Shown here: positions 1 to 7,509 of the stretch, one piece after another | How the letters are laid out: every line of letters starts with the position of its first letter | Numbering within the stretch: the stretch's first letter is position 1 | NCBI GenBank assembly: GCA_000153145.1 | Contig: CH672415.1 | Location: forward strand, 2,716,798 to 2,772,187 | Direction of reading: 5' to 3' | Origin: a marine actinobacterium PHSC20C1 | GTDB taxonomy: Bacteria > Actinomycetota > Actinomycetes > Actinomycetales > Microbacteriaceae | DNA: 55,390 nt | Notes under the pieces: generated by a model | The model's database searches: none | What the model was told of the DNA's origin: nothing | What the model saw: the letters and a program-made list of their open reading frames with translations, nothing else | Program-made: the position numbers and the translations under genes

Positions 1-1340
1 CGATCATTGGTGTCGCTTTACCTGATATTCAAAGAGATCTTGGCTTCACTCCAGAGTCTCTGTCGTGGGTGTTTAACGCTTACGTTGTCGCTTTCGGTGG
101 CCTTCTCCTTTTGGGGGGCCGTCTTTCGGATGCCTTTGGCGCTCGCAAGATCTTTGTGTTGGGTTGGCTCGTGCTAATTGCGGGGTCATTGCTGGCGGGT
201 GCCGCTAGCAATGTTGGACTCGAGATTGCCGGCCGCGCAATTCAGGGCGCTGGCTCTGCGATGATCGCGCCGGCGGCACTCACTTTGTTGATGATGCTCT
301 TTGGTGGCACTCCAGACCTTCCGAAGGCTTTCGCTTTCTATGGTGCTGCTGCACCTATCGGCGGCACTGCTGGGGTCTTCCTTGGCGGAGTGCTCACGGA
401 GTATGCGAGCTGGCCTTGGGTCTTCTATGCGACTATTCCGATTGCGGTCTTTGTGCTCGCTTTTACAGCGTCGACGCTTCCCCGTACGGTCCGCAATTCT
501 TCTGGTTCGATTGATATCAGTGGAGCTCTCACTGTGACGATTGGGCTTGCGGCAATTGTTTATGCCGTTGTCAATGCTGCTGAGGCTGGTTGGCTTACGG
601 TTCCGACTGTCAGCGGTCTGGTTGGGGGCCTTGTCCTTCTGGTGATTTTCTTCATCATCCAGGCTCGACGCCGTAATCCGTTGTTGCGTCTTGGCTTGCT
701 CCGCGCACCTTTGCTTGGCGCCGCAAACGGCGCACAGTTGCTGTTGGGTGCGGCTTGGGTGTCGATGTGGTTCTTCTTGAACTTGTATCTTCAGCAGGTT
801 CTTGGGGCGACTGCTTTCGCTGCTGGTGCTGCGCTTCTTCCGATGACTGGTCTTGTTGTTCTCGTCATGATCGCGTGGGCCCCTCGACTTCAGCAGCGGT
901 TTGGCGCGAGGTCGATGATTGTCTCTGGTCTGCTTTTGCTTGCTGGTGGACTTGTTTGGCTTTCGTTCGTTCGCCCTGATGGTAGTTATGGCATCGATGT
1001 TTTGCCTGCTTCGCTCTTGGCTGCTCTTGGTATGTCTCTTGCGTTTATCCCTTCGCTTGGTACTGCTATCAATGCGGCACCGCCTGCTGAGGCTGGGGTT
1101 GCTTCGGGTCTGGTTAGCACTAGTTACCAGATTGGTTCCGCGCTTGGACTGGCGGTTCTCACGGCGATTGTGTACAGCATCTCTGGCACTGATCCGTCCC
1201 GCGTGGAGTTGACGGCGGGGTATTCCGCAGCCTTCTTAGGTGCAGGAATTATTGCTCTTGCTGGGGCTGCGATTACGGCTGTTGCGATGCGTGGGTCTCG
1301 GGTTTCGACGCCGGCGGCTGACGAGTCGGTTTCGGTTTAG
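1..1340 (+). CDS. MFS drug exporter, DHA2 family (5' end outside window)
   Basis: Proton-driven multidrug efflux protein of the major facilitator superfamily, in the cytoplasmic membrane. The reading frame is open back to base 3 and encodes IIGVALPDIQRDLGF before the first in-window start-like codon (GTG, base 69). This is the usual end of TM1 in DHA2 exporters and is followed by NAYVVAFGGLLLLGGRLSD, the TM2/loop 2-3 signature. The true start is therefore upstream of the window and base 69 is not the start. The rest is a run of hydrophobic helices with a basic loop (QARRRNPLLRL) near the middle, consistent with a 14-helix protein. The substrate cannot be told. Third codon positions are unusually rich in T compared with genes from 3 kb onward. 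Confidence 0.9.
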   Translation, partial: IIGVALPDIQRDLGFTPESLSWVFNAYVVAFGGLLLLGGRLSDAFGARKIFVLGWLVLIAGSLLAGAASNVGLEIAGRAIQGAGSAMIAPAALTLLMMLFGGTPDLPKAFAFYGAAAPIGGTAGVFLGGVLTEYASWPWVFYATIPIAVFVLAFTASTLPRTVRNSSGSIDISGALTVTIGLAAIVYAVVNAAEAGWLTVPTVSGLVGGLVLLVIFFIIQARRRNPLLRLGLLRAPLLGAANGAQLLLGAAWVSMWFFLNLYLQQVLGATAFAAGAALLPMTGLVVLVMIAWAPRLQQRFGARSMIVSGLLLLAGGLVWLSFVRPDGSYGIDVLPASLLAALGMSLAFIPSLGTAINAAPPAEAGVASGLVSTSYQIGSALGLAVLTAIVYSISGTDPSRVELTAGYSAAFLGAGIIALAGAAITAVAMRGSRVSTPAADESVSV

Positions 1341-1348
1341 GTGCTCGG

Positions 1349-1367
1349 GGAACCGTTTTTGGGTTCC
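1349..1367 (+). terminator. Possible weak terminator hairpin after the DHA2 exporter
   Basis: GGAACC, a 7-base loop containing TTTTT, then GGTTCC, starting 9 bases after the exporter stop codon. The stem is only 6 bp and the following tract (TTGCTTGTGTTGTCG) is T-rich but broken, so this could be a weak terminator or chance. Confidence 0.35.
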
Positions 1368-1423
1368 TTGCTTGTGTTGTCGTTCGCTTTTTCTTCGGTT
1401 TTTTGAGGTGAGGGAGGTTTGAA

Positions 1424-1540
1424 ATGTGCTCTATTCAGCCAGTTTTTGTCGACAATGGTTCATCTGACGCTCGGAGTGCTACGCAGTCCGTTGCGAGCTT
1501 GATGCCTGGTTCGATTGCGGTGTTGCTTTCTACTCGCTAA
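1424..1540 (+). CDS. Possible small protein, 38 residues, unknown function
   Basis: ATG at 1424 is preceded by a strong ribosome-binding site, AGGGAGG at 1411-1417, with 6 bases between. The frame stays open to TAA at 1538-1540 and encodes a neutral 38-residue peptide starting MCSIQPVFVDNGSS and ending VLLSTR. I recognise no family. It lies in an otherwise empty 323-base stretch (1341-1663) between the exporter and the convergent PKD-like gene. GC-rich overlapping inverted repeats (CAGCGG/CCGCTG and ACCGCAG/CTGCGGT) follow its stop at about 1540-1573. The case for translation rests on the ribosome-binding site alone. Confidence 0.35.
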   Translation: MCSIQPVFVDNGSSDARSATQSVASLMPGSIAVLLSTR

Positions 1541-1663
1541 CCGCAGCGGCTGTGCCGCTGTGATCTGCGGTGGTGCCGGATCTGTTTTGCAGGATGCAGG
1601 ATGGGTCCGGCATTTGCGGCGTTATGGAGTTGGTGGGGTGTGTTCGCTGCCGGTGGTTGTTGT

Positions 1664-2491
1664 TTAGCAGCCAATGCCGGTGGGGTTGGTGTTGCAGTCT
1701 TGGTTGACGAGCACTGTGGTTGCGTGTCCTGCGGTTGCGGTGAGTGGTGGGGCTGCGATGTTGAGGGTCCCAATGACGTTTCGCCAGTTGGTGCCTGCGA
1801 CGCGGTATTCGGCGGCGTAGGTAACGGTGAGGGTGATTGTGTAGGTGCCGGGTTCGTTGTAGCTGTGGCTGGTCGGCGTTGGGTCGAATTCGGCAATTTT
1901 TTGTTTCGCCCAGGTTGTGCCTGCGATGCTGAGGGTGGCGGTGGTGCCGTCGCCATAGTTCCAGTTGTAGGCGACTGGGGTGAACCGCACTTGGGCTGTG
2001 CCGCCGAACAGTGTTCCGTCGACGATGTGGGCGGATGCGTTGGCGTAGAAGTTGGTGGCGAGTCCGACGATCATCCACTGGTTGGGTTGCATGCTGGCGC
2101 TTGGCGATTGCGGGCGGAATGTTGCAATGTCGGAGATCGTAACAGGGCCAGTCTCGTCGCTTGCAGGCGGGGTCCACGGCACACACGGAAGTCGCTGAAG
2201 ATCACACCAGCTCTCCCCCACAGAGTTGACTGGCTCTATCGGAGCTTCAAAGCTGACACCACCGGCAGAGTTGCCCTCTGGTGCGGTGCCGCCCGTCGCG
2301 GGCACCTCGGTTGATGCGCCGAGCTCGACGGCTTCTTCGCCGATCTCTGCGGTCGCGCACGATCCGTCAACCTGCGATTCAAAGCTACAGGCGAACGCAG
2401 GTGATGGGACGAACGCAGACCCAAGCACTATTAGCGCGCAAAGCAGAAAGATTGCCGACGTAAGCGCGGTTGGTCGGTTATGGGTCAACAA
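1664..2491 (-). CDS. Secreted protein with PKD-like domain
   Basis: Exported protein of 275 residues with no known activity. The N-terminus has a short basic start, a hydrophobic stretch (about 13-33) and a likely cleavage site after SPAFA, so a Sec signal peptide is probable. Residues about 165-250 resemble a PKD/Ig-like fold: NWNYGDGT is a version of the WDFGDG motif, and HSYNEPGTYTITLTV is the typical last strands. Such domains mediate protein or carbohydrate contacts at the cell surface. The start codon overlaps the end of the upstream lipoprotein gene by 7 bases, so the two are probably translated together. No sortase motif or second membrane segment is visible. Confidence 0.7.
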   Translation of the reverse strand: MLTHNRPTALTSAIFLLCALIVLGSAFVPSPAFACSFESQVDGSCATAEIGEEAVELGASTEVPATGGTAPEGNSAGGVSFEAPIEPVNSVGESWCDLQRLPCVPWTPPASDETGPVTISDIATFRPQSPSASMQPNQWMIVGLATNFYANASAHIVDGTLFGGTAQVRFTPVAYNWNYGDGTTATLSIAGTTWAKQKIAEFDPTPTSHSYNEPGTYTITLTVTYAAEYRVAGTNWRNVIGTLNIAAPPLTATAGHATTVLVNQDCNTNPTGIGC

Positions 2492-3036
2492 GTCTCGCTA
2501 CTCCATAGGTCACGAGCGGAGACCAGCAACGACTTCGAATCTGGGTTGAAGTCGAATACCACTTGCATCGTTGTGGGAGGTATTGGCTCGTCGGGGGCAA
2601 TCTTCTCGCCATCTCTGTAAATCGACAGTCCCGAGAGGTCATCACAAAGGTAGACCGCGATCATTTCGCTTGATGAACTGTCTCGCGAGTATCGCTGCAG
2701 AACAATTTGGTCGAAGGATTGTGTGCCAAGTAGGTATCGACCATCCGCGACTCGATCTTCGAACTCGGAGAGGAGTTCCATCAAATGGCCACCACTCGCC
2801 ACGGTGTACAAAGCGGATGGATCTGATGCGTCCGGACGGTACGACTCACGCATGACTCGCACGTACTCCGCATAGGCCTCCTCGGCCGCGGCGAGAGCTT
2901 CCTCGTCGGTCGCGTAGGGCGCAACGAACGTGGAAGAGGGCTCGGGAGGGGTGCTCGCGTCGGAAGGCGCGCATCCGCTCAGCAAAGCCAAAAGGAGCGC
3001 GCCGCCCGCCGCATGTACGAGGTTCGGTAGCCGCAT
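2485..3036 (-). CDS. Predicted lipoprotein, unknown function
   Basis: A 183-residue protein with a lipoprotein signal peptide: MRLPNLVHAAGGALLLALLSGC, lipobox LLSGC with Cys22 as lipid anchor, followed by a Ser/Pro/Thr-rich linker. The mature part starts with an alanine/glutamate-rich helix (YATDEEALAAAEEAYAEYVRVM), a layout I associate with small NTF2-like or uncharacterised actinobacterial lipoproteins. No catalytic motif is seen. It is the first gene of a two-gene unit with the PKD-like secreted protein and overlaps it by 7 bases, which suggests that the two work together at the cell envelope. Confidence 0.7.
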   Translation of the reverse strand: MRLPNLVHAAGGALLLALLSGCAPSDASTPPEPSSTFVAPYATDEEALAAAEEAYAEYVRVMRESYRPDASDPSALYTVASGGHLMELLSEFEDRVADGRYLLGTQSFDQIVLQRYSRDSSSSEMIAVYLCDDLSGLSIYRDGEKIAPDEPIPPTTMQVVFDFNPDSKSLLVSARDLWSSETC

Positions 3037-3130
3037 AGAACGACGCTAAGCATCTGCCAAGAAATGAGCGCTCAACTTTCCACAGCCAAAAGCAGAAACG
3101 CGACGCGCAACTAGTTAGGCTTGCGGAACA

Positions 3131-4333
3131 ATGACAGTCACAGGATCTTGGGAACGCGCCGCCAACGGCGCCATGCTACTCGGCACCGATGGCCAGTTGA
3201 GCCAAACAATTTTCGCCGAAATGTCGGCACTTGCCGTCAGTACGGGCGCCATCAATTTAGGCCAAGGCTTCCCAGATGAAGACGGTCCCATCGAAGTGTT
3301 GGAGGCCGCCCGGAAAGCCATCAGCGACGGCGTCAACCAATACCCGCCCGGCAATGGTTTGCCTGTACTACGCAACGCCATCTCCGAGCACCAAGAGCGT
3401 TTCTACGGCATTGAGATTGATCCTGACACTGAAGTGCTCGCCACCGCCGGCGCAACTGAAGCGCTTGCCGCCACGATCCTCGCCCTCACCAACGAAGGCG
3501 ATGAGGTGATCACGCTCGAACCCTTCTACGACGCCTACGGCGCAATGATCAACTACGCGCGCGCCACCCACGTGACCGTACCGTTGCGGGCCCCCGACTT
3601 TCAACCCAACCACGATGACATCCGGGCCGCATTCAGCGGGCGCACCCGACTCATCATCCTCAACAGCCCACACAATCCAACCGGCAGCGTGCTCGACCGC
3701 GAAACGCTCGAACTCGTCGTCGAACTAGCGCACAAATTTGATGCCCTCATTGTCACTGACGAAGTGTACGAACACATCACTTTCGGCCACGAACACATCC
3801 CCATCGCAAGCCTGCCTGGCGCATTCGATCGCACGATCAGCATTAGTAGTGGCGGCAAGACGTTCAACACCACCGGCTGGAAGATTGGCTGGATAACCGC
3901 ACCTCAGCCGATCCTGCAAGCGATCATGGCCGTCAAGCAGTACCTCACCTACGTCAACGGCGCACCACTCCAACCCGCAATCGCAGTCGGCCTCGGGCTA
4001 CCAGATGACTACTTCGAGGGACTCGCCAGCGGCCTTGCTCGCAAACGGGACACCCTCGGTGCTGGCCTGCGCAGTGCTGGCTTCGAAGTCACCACACCCC
4101 AAGCTGGCTACTTCATCATTGCGGATGCCGCACCCCTCGGAGTGACCGACGCCGCCGAATTTTGCCGAACACTTCCCGAACTTGCGGGAGTAGTTGGCAT
4201 CCCCGTCACCGCCTTCGTGCACCCCGAAAACCACGGTGACTACAACACACTCATCCGCTTCGCCTTCTGCAAGCAGACCGACGTGCTCGACCGTGCTGCC
4301 GCCCAACTCTCCGGAATGAAACTGCGCCACTAA
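3131..4333 (+). CDS. Class I/II PLP-dependent aminotransferase
   Basis: Fold-type I aminotransferase, 400 residues. The PLP lysine is K243 in SISSGGKTFN. NSPHNPTG (about 178-185) and TDEVYEH (about 209-215) are the conserved cofactor-binding segments, and NTLIRFAF near the end holds the carboxylate-binding Arg. The INLGQGFPDEDGP start is typical of the kynurenine/glutamine/methionine aminotransferase group (YbdL-like) and of the related succinyldiaminopimelate aminotransferase DapC of Actinobacteria. Substrate choice between these cannot be made from sequence by eye. It converges on an omega-amidase-like gene 12 bases away, the pairing expected for a glutamine or methionine transaminase/omega-amidase couple. 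None of the five shared operator sites lies upstream. Confidence 0.85.
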   Translation: MTVTGSWERAANGAMLLGTDGQLSQTIFAEMSALAVSTGAINLGQGFPDEDGPIEVLEAARKAISDGVNQYPPGNGLPVLRNAISEHQERFYGIEIDPDTEVLATAGATEALAATILALTNEGDEVITLEPFYDAYGAMINYARATHVTVPLRAPDFQPNHDDIRAAFSGRTRLIILNSPHNPTGSVLDRETLELVVELAHKFDALIVTDEVYEHITFGHEHIPIASLPGAFDRTISISSGGKTFNTTGWKIGWITAPQPILQAIMAVKQYLTYVNGAPLQPAIAVGLGLPDDYFEGLASGLARKRDTLGAGLRSAGFEVTTPQAGYFIIADAAPLGVTDAAEFCRTLPELAGVVGIPVTAFVHPENHGDYNTLIRFAFCKQTDVLDRAAAQLSGMKLRH

Positions 4334-4345
4334 ATCGTGCGAGCG

Positions 4346-5161
4346 CTAGCGCTCCTCACGCGGGTGAACGCCATAACGGCGCAACTCGAGCGCAGGGTTG
4401 ATAGCCCGAACCTCATCAAGGCGTGAGTGCTCAATGTGGGCGACCGCGACATCCGTTCGTTCGCCAATCGTCACAAGCTCGACCCCCATAGGGTCGACAA
4501 CCATACTGTGCCCGACCCCAATCGGCGGCGCATGATCTGCAGCCGCCACAAAGATCGTGTTCTCAATCGCGCGGGCCGTGAGTAGGGTGCGCCAATGGTA
4601 TTCCTTCAACGGACCACGCACCCACTCGGCAGGCACCACAATGAGGTTGGCGCCGGCATCCACAAGTCGGCGTGACACCTCAGGAAAACGGATGTCGTAG
4701 CAAGTCTGCAAACCGACGGTGAAGCCCTCCCAAGTGAAGGTTTCCGGCGCACCAATCGAACCCGGAATCACCCAGTCAGATTCGCGCTGGCCAAAAGCGT
4801 CGTAGAGGTGCTGCTTGCGGTAGGTCGCCACCACAGCACCCGTCGGAGCGATCGCGACCAGGGTGTTTGAGAAGCGTTTCTCTTCGTCTGCAGATTCCAA
4901 CATTCCCGCAGCGACATGAATCCGCAATCGTTGCGCCAACGATGTCAATGCTTGAACGAACGGGCCGTCGAGCGGTTCAGCCGCAGCCAACCAGTCGTCG
5001 CCCATTGTCGGTGTGAAGTAGGCCGAATATTCGGGAAACACCACAAAATTGGCGCCACGTTCTACCGCGCGCTCAGCGAGCTGAGTCACCGTGGCGATGT
5101 TCTCATCGCGATCGGCACCGGGAGCAAACTGGGCTACAGCGACAGTCGAAGCGGAAGTCAT
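4346..5161 (-). CDS. Carbon-nitrogen hydrolase, omega-amidase/Nit-like
   Basis: Nitrilase-superfamily amidase of 271 residues. The Glu-Lys-Cys triad is visible: E44 (VVFPEYSAYF), K116 (TYRKQHLYDAF) and C154 (LQTCYDIRFPE). The YRKxHLYDAFG and CYDIRFPE signatures fit the Nit1/Nit2 branch (omega-amidase, deaminated-glutathione amidase) rather than true nitrilases. It lies 55 bases downstream of the ferredoxin reductase gene on the same strand with no obvious terminator between, so it may be the last gene of the hpaE operon. It could then act on an amide intermediate of that pathway, or on alpha-ketoglutaramate/alpha-ketosuccinamate made by the convergent aminotransferase. Confidence 0.85.
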   Translation of the reverse strand: MTSASTVAVAQFAPGADRDENIATVTQLAERAVERGANFVVFPEYSAYFTPTMGDDWLAAAEPLDGPFVQALTSLAQRLRIHVAAGMLESADEEKRFSNTLVAIAPTGAVVATYRKQHLYDAFGQRESDWVIPGSIGAPETFTWEGFTVGLQTCYDIRFPEVSRRLVDAGANLIVVPAEWVRGPLKEYHWRTLLTARAIENTIFVAAADHAPPIGVGHSMVVDPMGVELVTIGERTDVAVAHIEHSRLDEVRAINPALELRRYGVHPREER

Positions 5162-5216
5162 GACTCCAGCCTACGACCCACCCGCCAGAGCTAGCGGAAA
5201 ACCAGCACAAATGCGA

Positions 5217-6443
5217 TCAGTTGCCACCCTCAGCGATCTGCTTGCGATACGGCAGCAGTGCAGCTTTCATGCCAACACCAAGAACGCCGACAAGACGATC
5301 GTCGCGGTAGTAACCCACGGCAACCTGATCCGCAAGATCTCCCTCAAGGATGCGGATGTCGTCATCCGACACCAAACCCAACAGCCCATAAGCCTGCAGC
5401 TTGATCTCAAATTGATTCGACCAGAACGATGGCATCGGAGCGAACGGTTTCGCCACAACGTCGTCGAACGAACCGTCATCGGCCAAGTGCGCGGCCAGAA
5501 CGGCCCCAGCACGTTTGCCGGTGTCAGTGGGAATGTTCCAATGCTCAATACGGCGCGGAACATCATCGAACATCGGGTTCGGGAAGCGAGCAATATCGCC
5601 GACCACGTAGACATCATCGCGGGCCCTACCATCGGCAGTCACCGCACGCATCGCGTTATCGGCGAGCACACCATCGCTCAGGTCGAGCCCTGAGCCCTCA
5701 AGCCACTCGATGTTGCAGTCCGAGCCAACCGACTCAATCACCACATCTGCCTCAATCACGCGGCCATCACTCAACTCAACAGACTCGACCGAAGCCCCGC
5801 CGTTGATGGCAGCAACAGTCACGCCAGAGAAAATTTCCACGCCCTCAGCGTTGAGACGTCGGCGCATTTCTTTAGCAACCAGATCACCCAACGGACGGAT
5901 CATCGGCTCAACACTCGGAGTCACAATCGTGACCGAGCAACCAAGTTTGCTCGCCGTCGCACTCAGCTCGCAGCCCAAGAAGCCCGAACCGACAACAACA
6001 ACCCGCGCACCCACAGTGAGCTCCGCGCGCAACGCCATCGCGTCATCCAGCGAACGAACAACGTGACGGCCAGCAATAGGCGCGAAGTCCAGGCGGCGCG
6101 CACGCAGACCCGTCGCGATAACGAGCGCACGCCACTCCTGCACGTTGCCGTCATCCGTCGTCAGTGTGCGAGCAGCAAGATCGACCGCGGATGCCCGCAC
6201 CCCGAGCATCCACTCAACATCACCCATCTCGGCTCGCGACGGAAACGCCACAGCCTCGTGGGTCACGTCAGTGGCCAACACCTCCTTAGAGAGAGGCGGA
6301 CGGTTATAGGGCGCATGGAGTTCGTCACCCACTACGCGGATAGCACCGGTGTAGCCCGAACGGCGAAGAGACTCCGCCGCCCGCAGCCCACCCATCGCCG
6401 CACCGACAATGACGACAGGTGCGGCGGGGTTGGCCTCAGACAC
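5217..6443 (-). CDS. FAD-dependent ferredoxin reductase
   Basis: NAD(P)H-dependent flavoprotein of the putidaredoxin/rhodocoxin reductase type, which passes electrons to the small ferredoxin encoded just upstream and so to an oxygenase. Seen: N-terminal FAD dinucleotide fold VVIVGAAMGGLRAAESLRR, YNRPPLSKE, a second dinucleotide fold VVVVGSGFLGCELSA for NAD(P)H, and DVYVVGDIARFPN near the C-terminal FAD site. I chose the GTG at 6443 (408 residues) because it shares one base with the ferredoxin stop codon (TAGTG) and puts the Rossmann motif close to the N-terminus. The longer frame from 6476 adds only out-of-family residues. The likely electron acceptor is the P450 at 10643, which has the same predicted operator. 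Confidence 0.9.
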   Translation of the reverse strand: MSEANPAAPVVIVGAAMGGLRAAESLRRSGYTGAIRVVGDELHAPYNRPPLSKEVLATDVTHEAVAFPSRAEMGDVEWMLGVRASAVDLAARTLTTDDGNVQEWRALVIATGLRARRLDFAPIAGRHVVRSLDDAMALRAELTVGARVVVVGSGFLGCELSATASKLGCSVTIVTPSVEPMIRPLGDLVAKEMRRRLNAEGVEIFSGVTVAAINGGASVESVELSDGRVIEADVVIESVGSDCNIEWLEGSGLDLSDGVLADNAMRAVTADGRARDDVYVVGDIARFPNPMFDDVPRRIEHWNIPTDTGKRAGAVLAAHLADDGSFDDVVAKPFAPMPSFWSNQFEIKLQAYGLLGLVSDDDIRILEGDLADQVAVGYYRDDRLVGVLGVGMKAALLPYRKQIAEGGN

Positions 6444-6634
6444 TATTCGACGATTCGAATGGCCTGCATCGGGCACACGTCTACAGCGGCTTCAATGTTG
6501 TCGCGCTCAGAGTCTGGCGCTTCAGCCACATACTCAAGTTTGTCGTCGTCGTTGAGCTTGAAGTTGTCGGGTGCCTCGAACACGCACTGCCCATAGTGCT
6601 GGCACTGGTTCATGTCGACTTCGATTTTGATCAT
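6443..6634 (-). CDS. Ferredoxin, [3Fe-4S] P450-type
   Basis: A 63-residue electron carrier. The cluster ligands are C11 and C17 in CQHYGQC and C54 in DVCPMQAI. The position that would hold the fourth cysteine of a [4Fe-4S] ferredoxin is occupied by other residues, with His13 nearby. This is the pattern of the short actinobacterial ferredoxins that serve cytochromes P450. It is followed by its reductase with a one-base overlap and preceded by the FAH-family gene with two bases between, so it is made with the meta-cleavage enzymes. Electron transfer to the P450 at 10643 is inferred from shared regulation and from the absence of another oxygenase in the locus. Confidence 0.9.
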   Translation of the reverse strand: MIKIEVDMNQCQHYGQCVFEAPDNFKLNDDDKLEYVAEAPDSERDNIEAAVDVCPMQAIRIVE

Positions 6635-6636
6635 CG

Positions 6637-7509
6637 TTATTCCTCAACTCTCGACGGGTAGAGATCCTTAGAAGGAGTTCGAATACCTCGGAACTCCCAG
6701 TCGCCACCCATTGCGGTCGACATTACCTCTTCACTCTGGGTCGGCTGTGCACCCACGTCGGTGCGGATCGGAGTCGGCCCGGTAACAATGCGGTTTGTGA
6801 GCTTTCCGAGCCCCTCAACTTCGACCTCGACGACATCGCCAGGCTGCACCGGACGAGAGAACGCCGGCGTACCCGAGAACAGCATGTCGCCCGGGCTCAA
6901 GGTAATCGTTCGAGCGATATCGGCGACAAGGTAGTTCATGTCCCACTCCATGTTGTCGGTGTTGTCGTCTTGCTTGACCTCACCGTTCACAATGGTGCGC
7001 AACTGCTTGCCACGGAAATCCCAGTCAGTAACGAGACCGGGGCCGACGGGGGCGAGCGTGTCGCTGCCTTTGACGCGCAGCATTGATCCGGCATCCGTGT
7101 CTCGGAAATCGTGCAGCCCGTAGTCGTTTCCGATCGAATAGCCAGCAATGTAATCGCTAGCCTCCTCGGGAGAAACGTTGCGGCAGGTGCGGCCGATCAC
7201 GATGACGATTTCGCCTTCGAAGTTCAACCACTTGCAGCCCTCGGGGCGCACAACATCACCCTTGTGGGTGTTGAGGGCGGTAACCGGCTTCTGAAAGTAA
7301 GTCGGAGCCGACGGCAGCTTGGTCATGAATTCTTCCGTGCGACTTGCGTAGTTCAAGTGCACGGCAATGATCTTGCTCGGTTCGGTCGGCGGCAAATGGA
7401 TAGCGTCGTCGACACCAACCTCGCGGCCATCACCTGCGACGAGAGTGTCGCCGTGGCGAGTTACCTGCGTCGGGTATCCATCAAGAAGTACTCTGCGGAG
7501 TTCAGTCAC
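6637..7509 (-). CDS. Fumarylacetoacetate hydrolase-family protein, HpaG-like
   Basis: FAH-fold metal-dependent enzyme, probably the isomerase or decarboxylase that acts on the open-ring acid made by HpaD and HpaE. Seen: NFEGEIVIVIGR with metal-binding E98/E100, GYSIGNDYGLHDFRD with D119, and KGSDTLAPVGP, all characteristic of this fold. E. coli HpaG carries two such domains. This protein (290 residues) has one, so it should do only one of the two HpaG reactions unless it is promiscuous. I chose GTG at 7509, which overlaps the hpaD stop by 8 bases. An ATG at 7524 is possible but has its purine tract too close. About 35 residues after the fold are extra. Confidence 0.85.
   Translation of the reverse strand: MTELRRVLLDGYPTQVTRHGDTLVAGDGREVGVDDAIHLPPTEPSKIIAVHLNYASRTEEFMTKLPSAPTYFQKPVTALNTHKGDVVRPEGCKWLNFEGEIVIVIGRTCRNVSPEEASDYIAGYSIGNDYGLHDFRDTDAGSMLRVKGSDTLAPVGPGLVTDWDFRGKQLRTIVNGEVKQDDNTDNMEWDMNYLVADIARTITLSPGDMLFSGTPAFSRPVQPGDVVEVEVEGLGKLTNRIVTGPTPIRTDVGAQPTQSEEVMSTAMGGDWEFRGIRTPSKDLYPSRVEE

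Noticed and set aside
1601-2314. Long plus-strand frame of 237 residues
   Set aside because: It lies antisense to the PKD-like secreted gene, has Cys/Gly/Val-biased composition typical of a shadow frame, and shows no family signature.
5091-5693. Plus-strand frame of 200 residues opposite the ferredoxin reductase
   Set aside because: Antisense to the C-terminal half of the reductase and the amidase start. No family resemblance.
7460-7480. A further GTATCC-containing operator copy
   Set aside because: The core hexamer occurs inside the FAH-family coding region and lacks the flanking dyad arms, so it is taken as chance.
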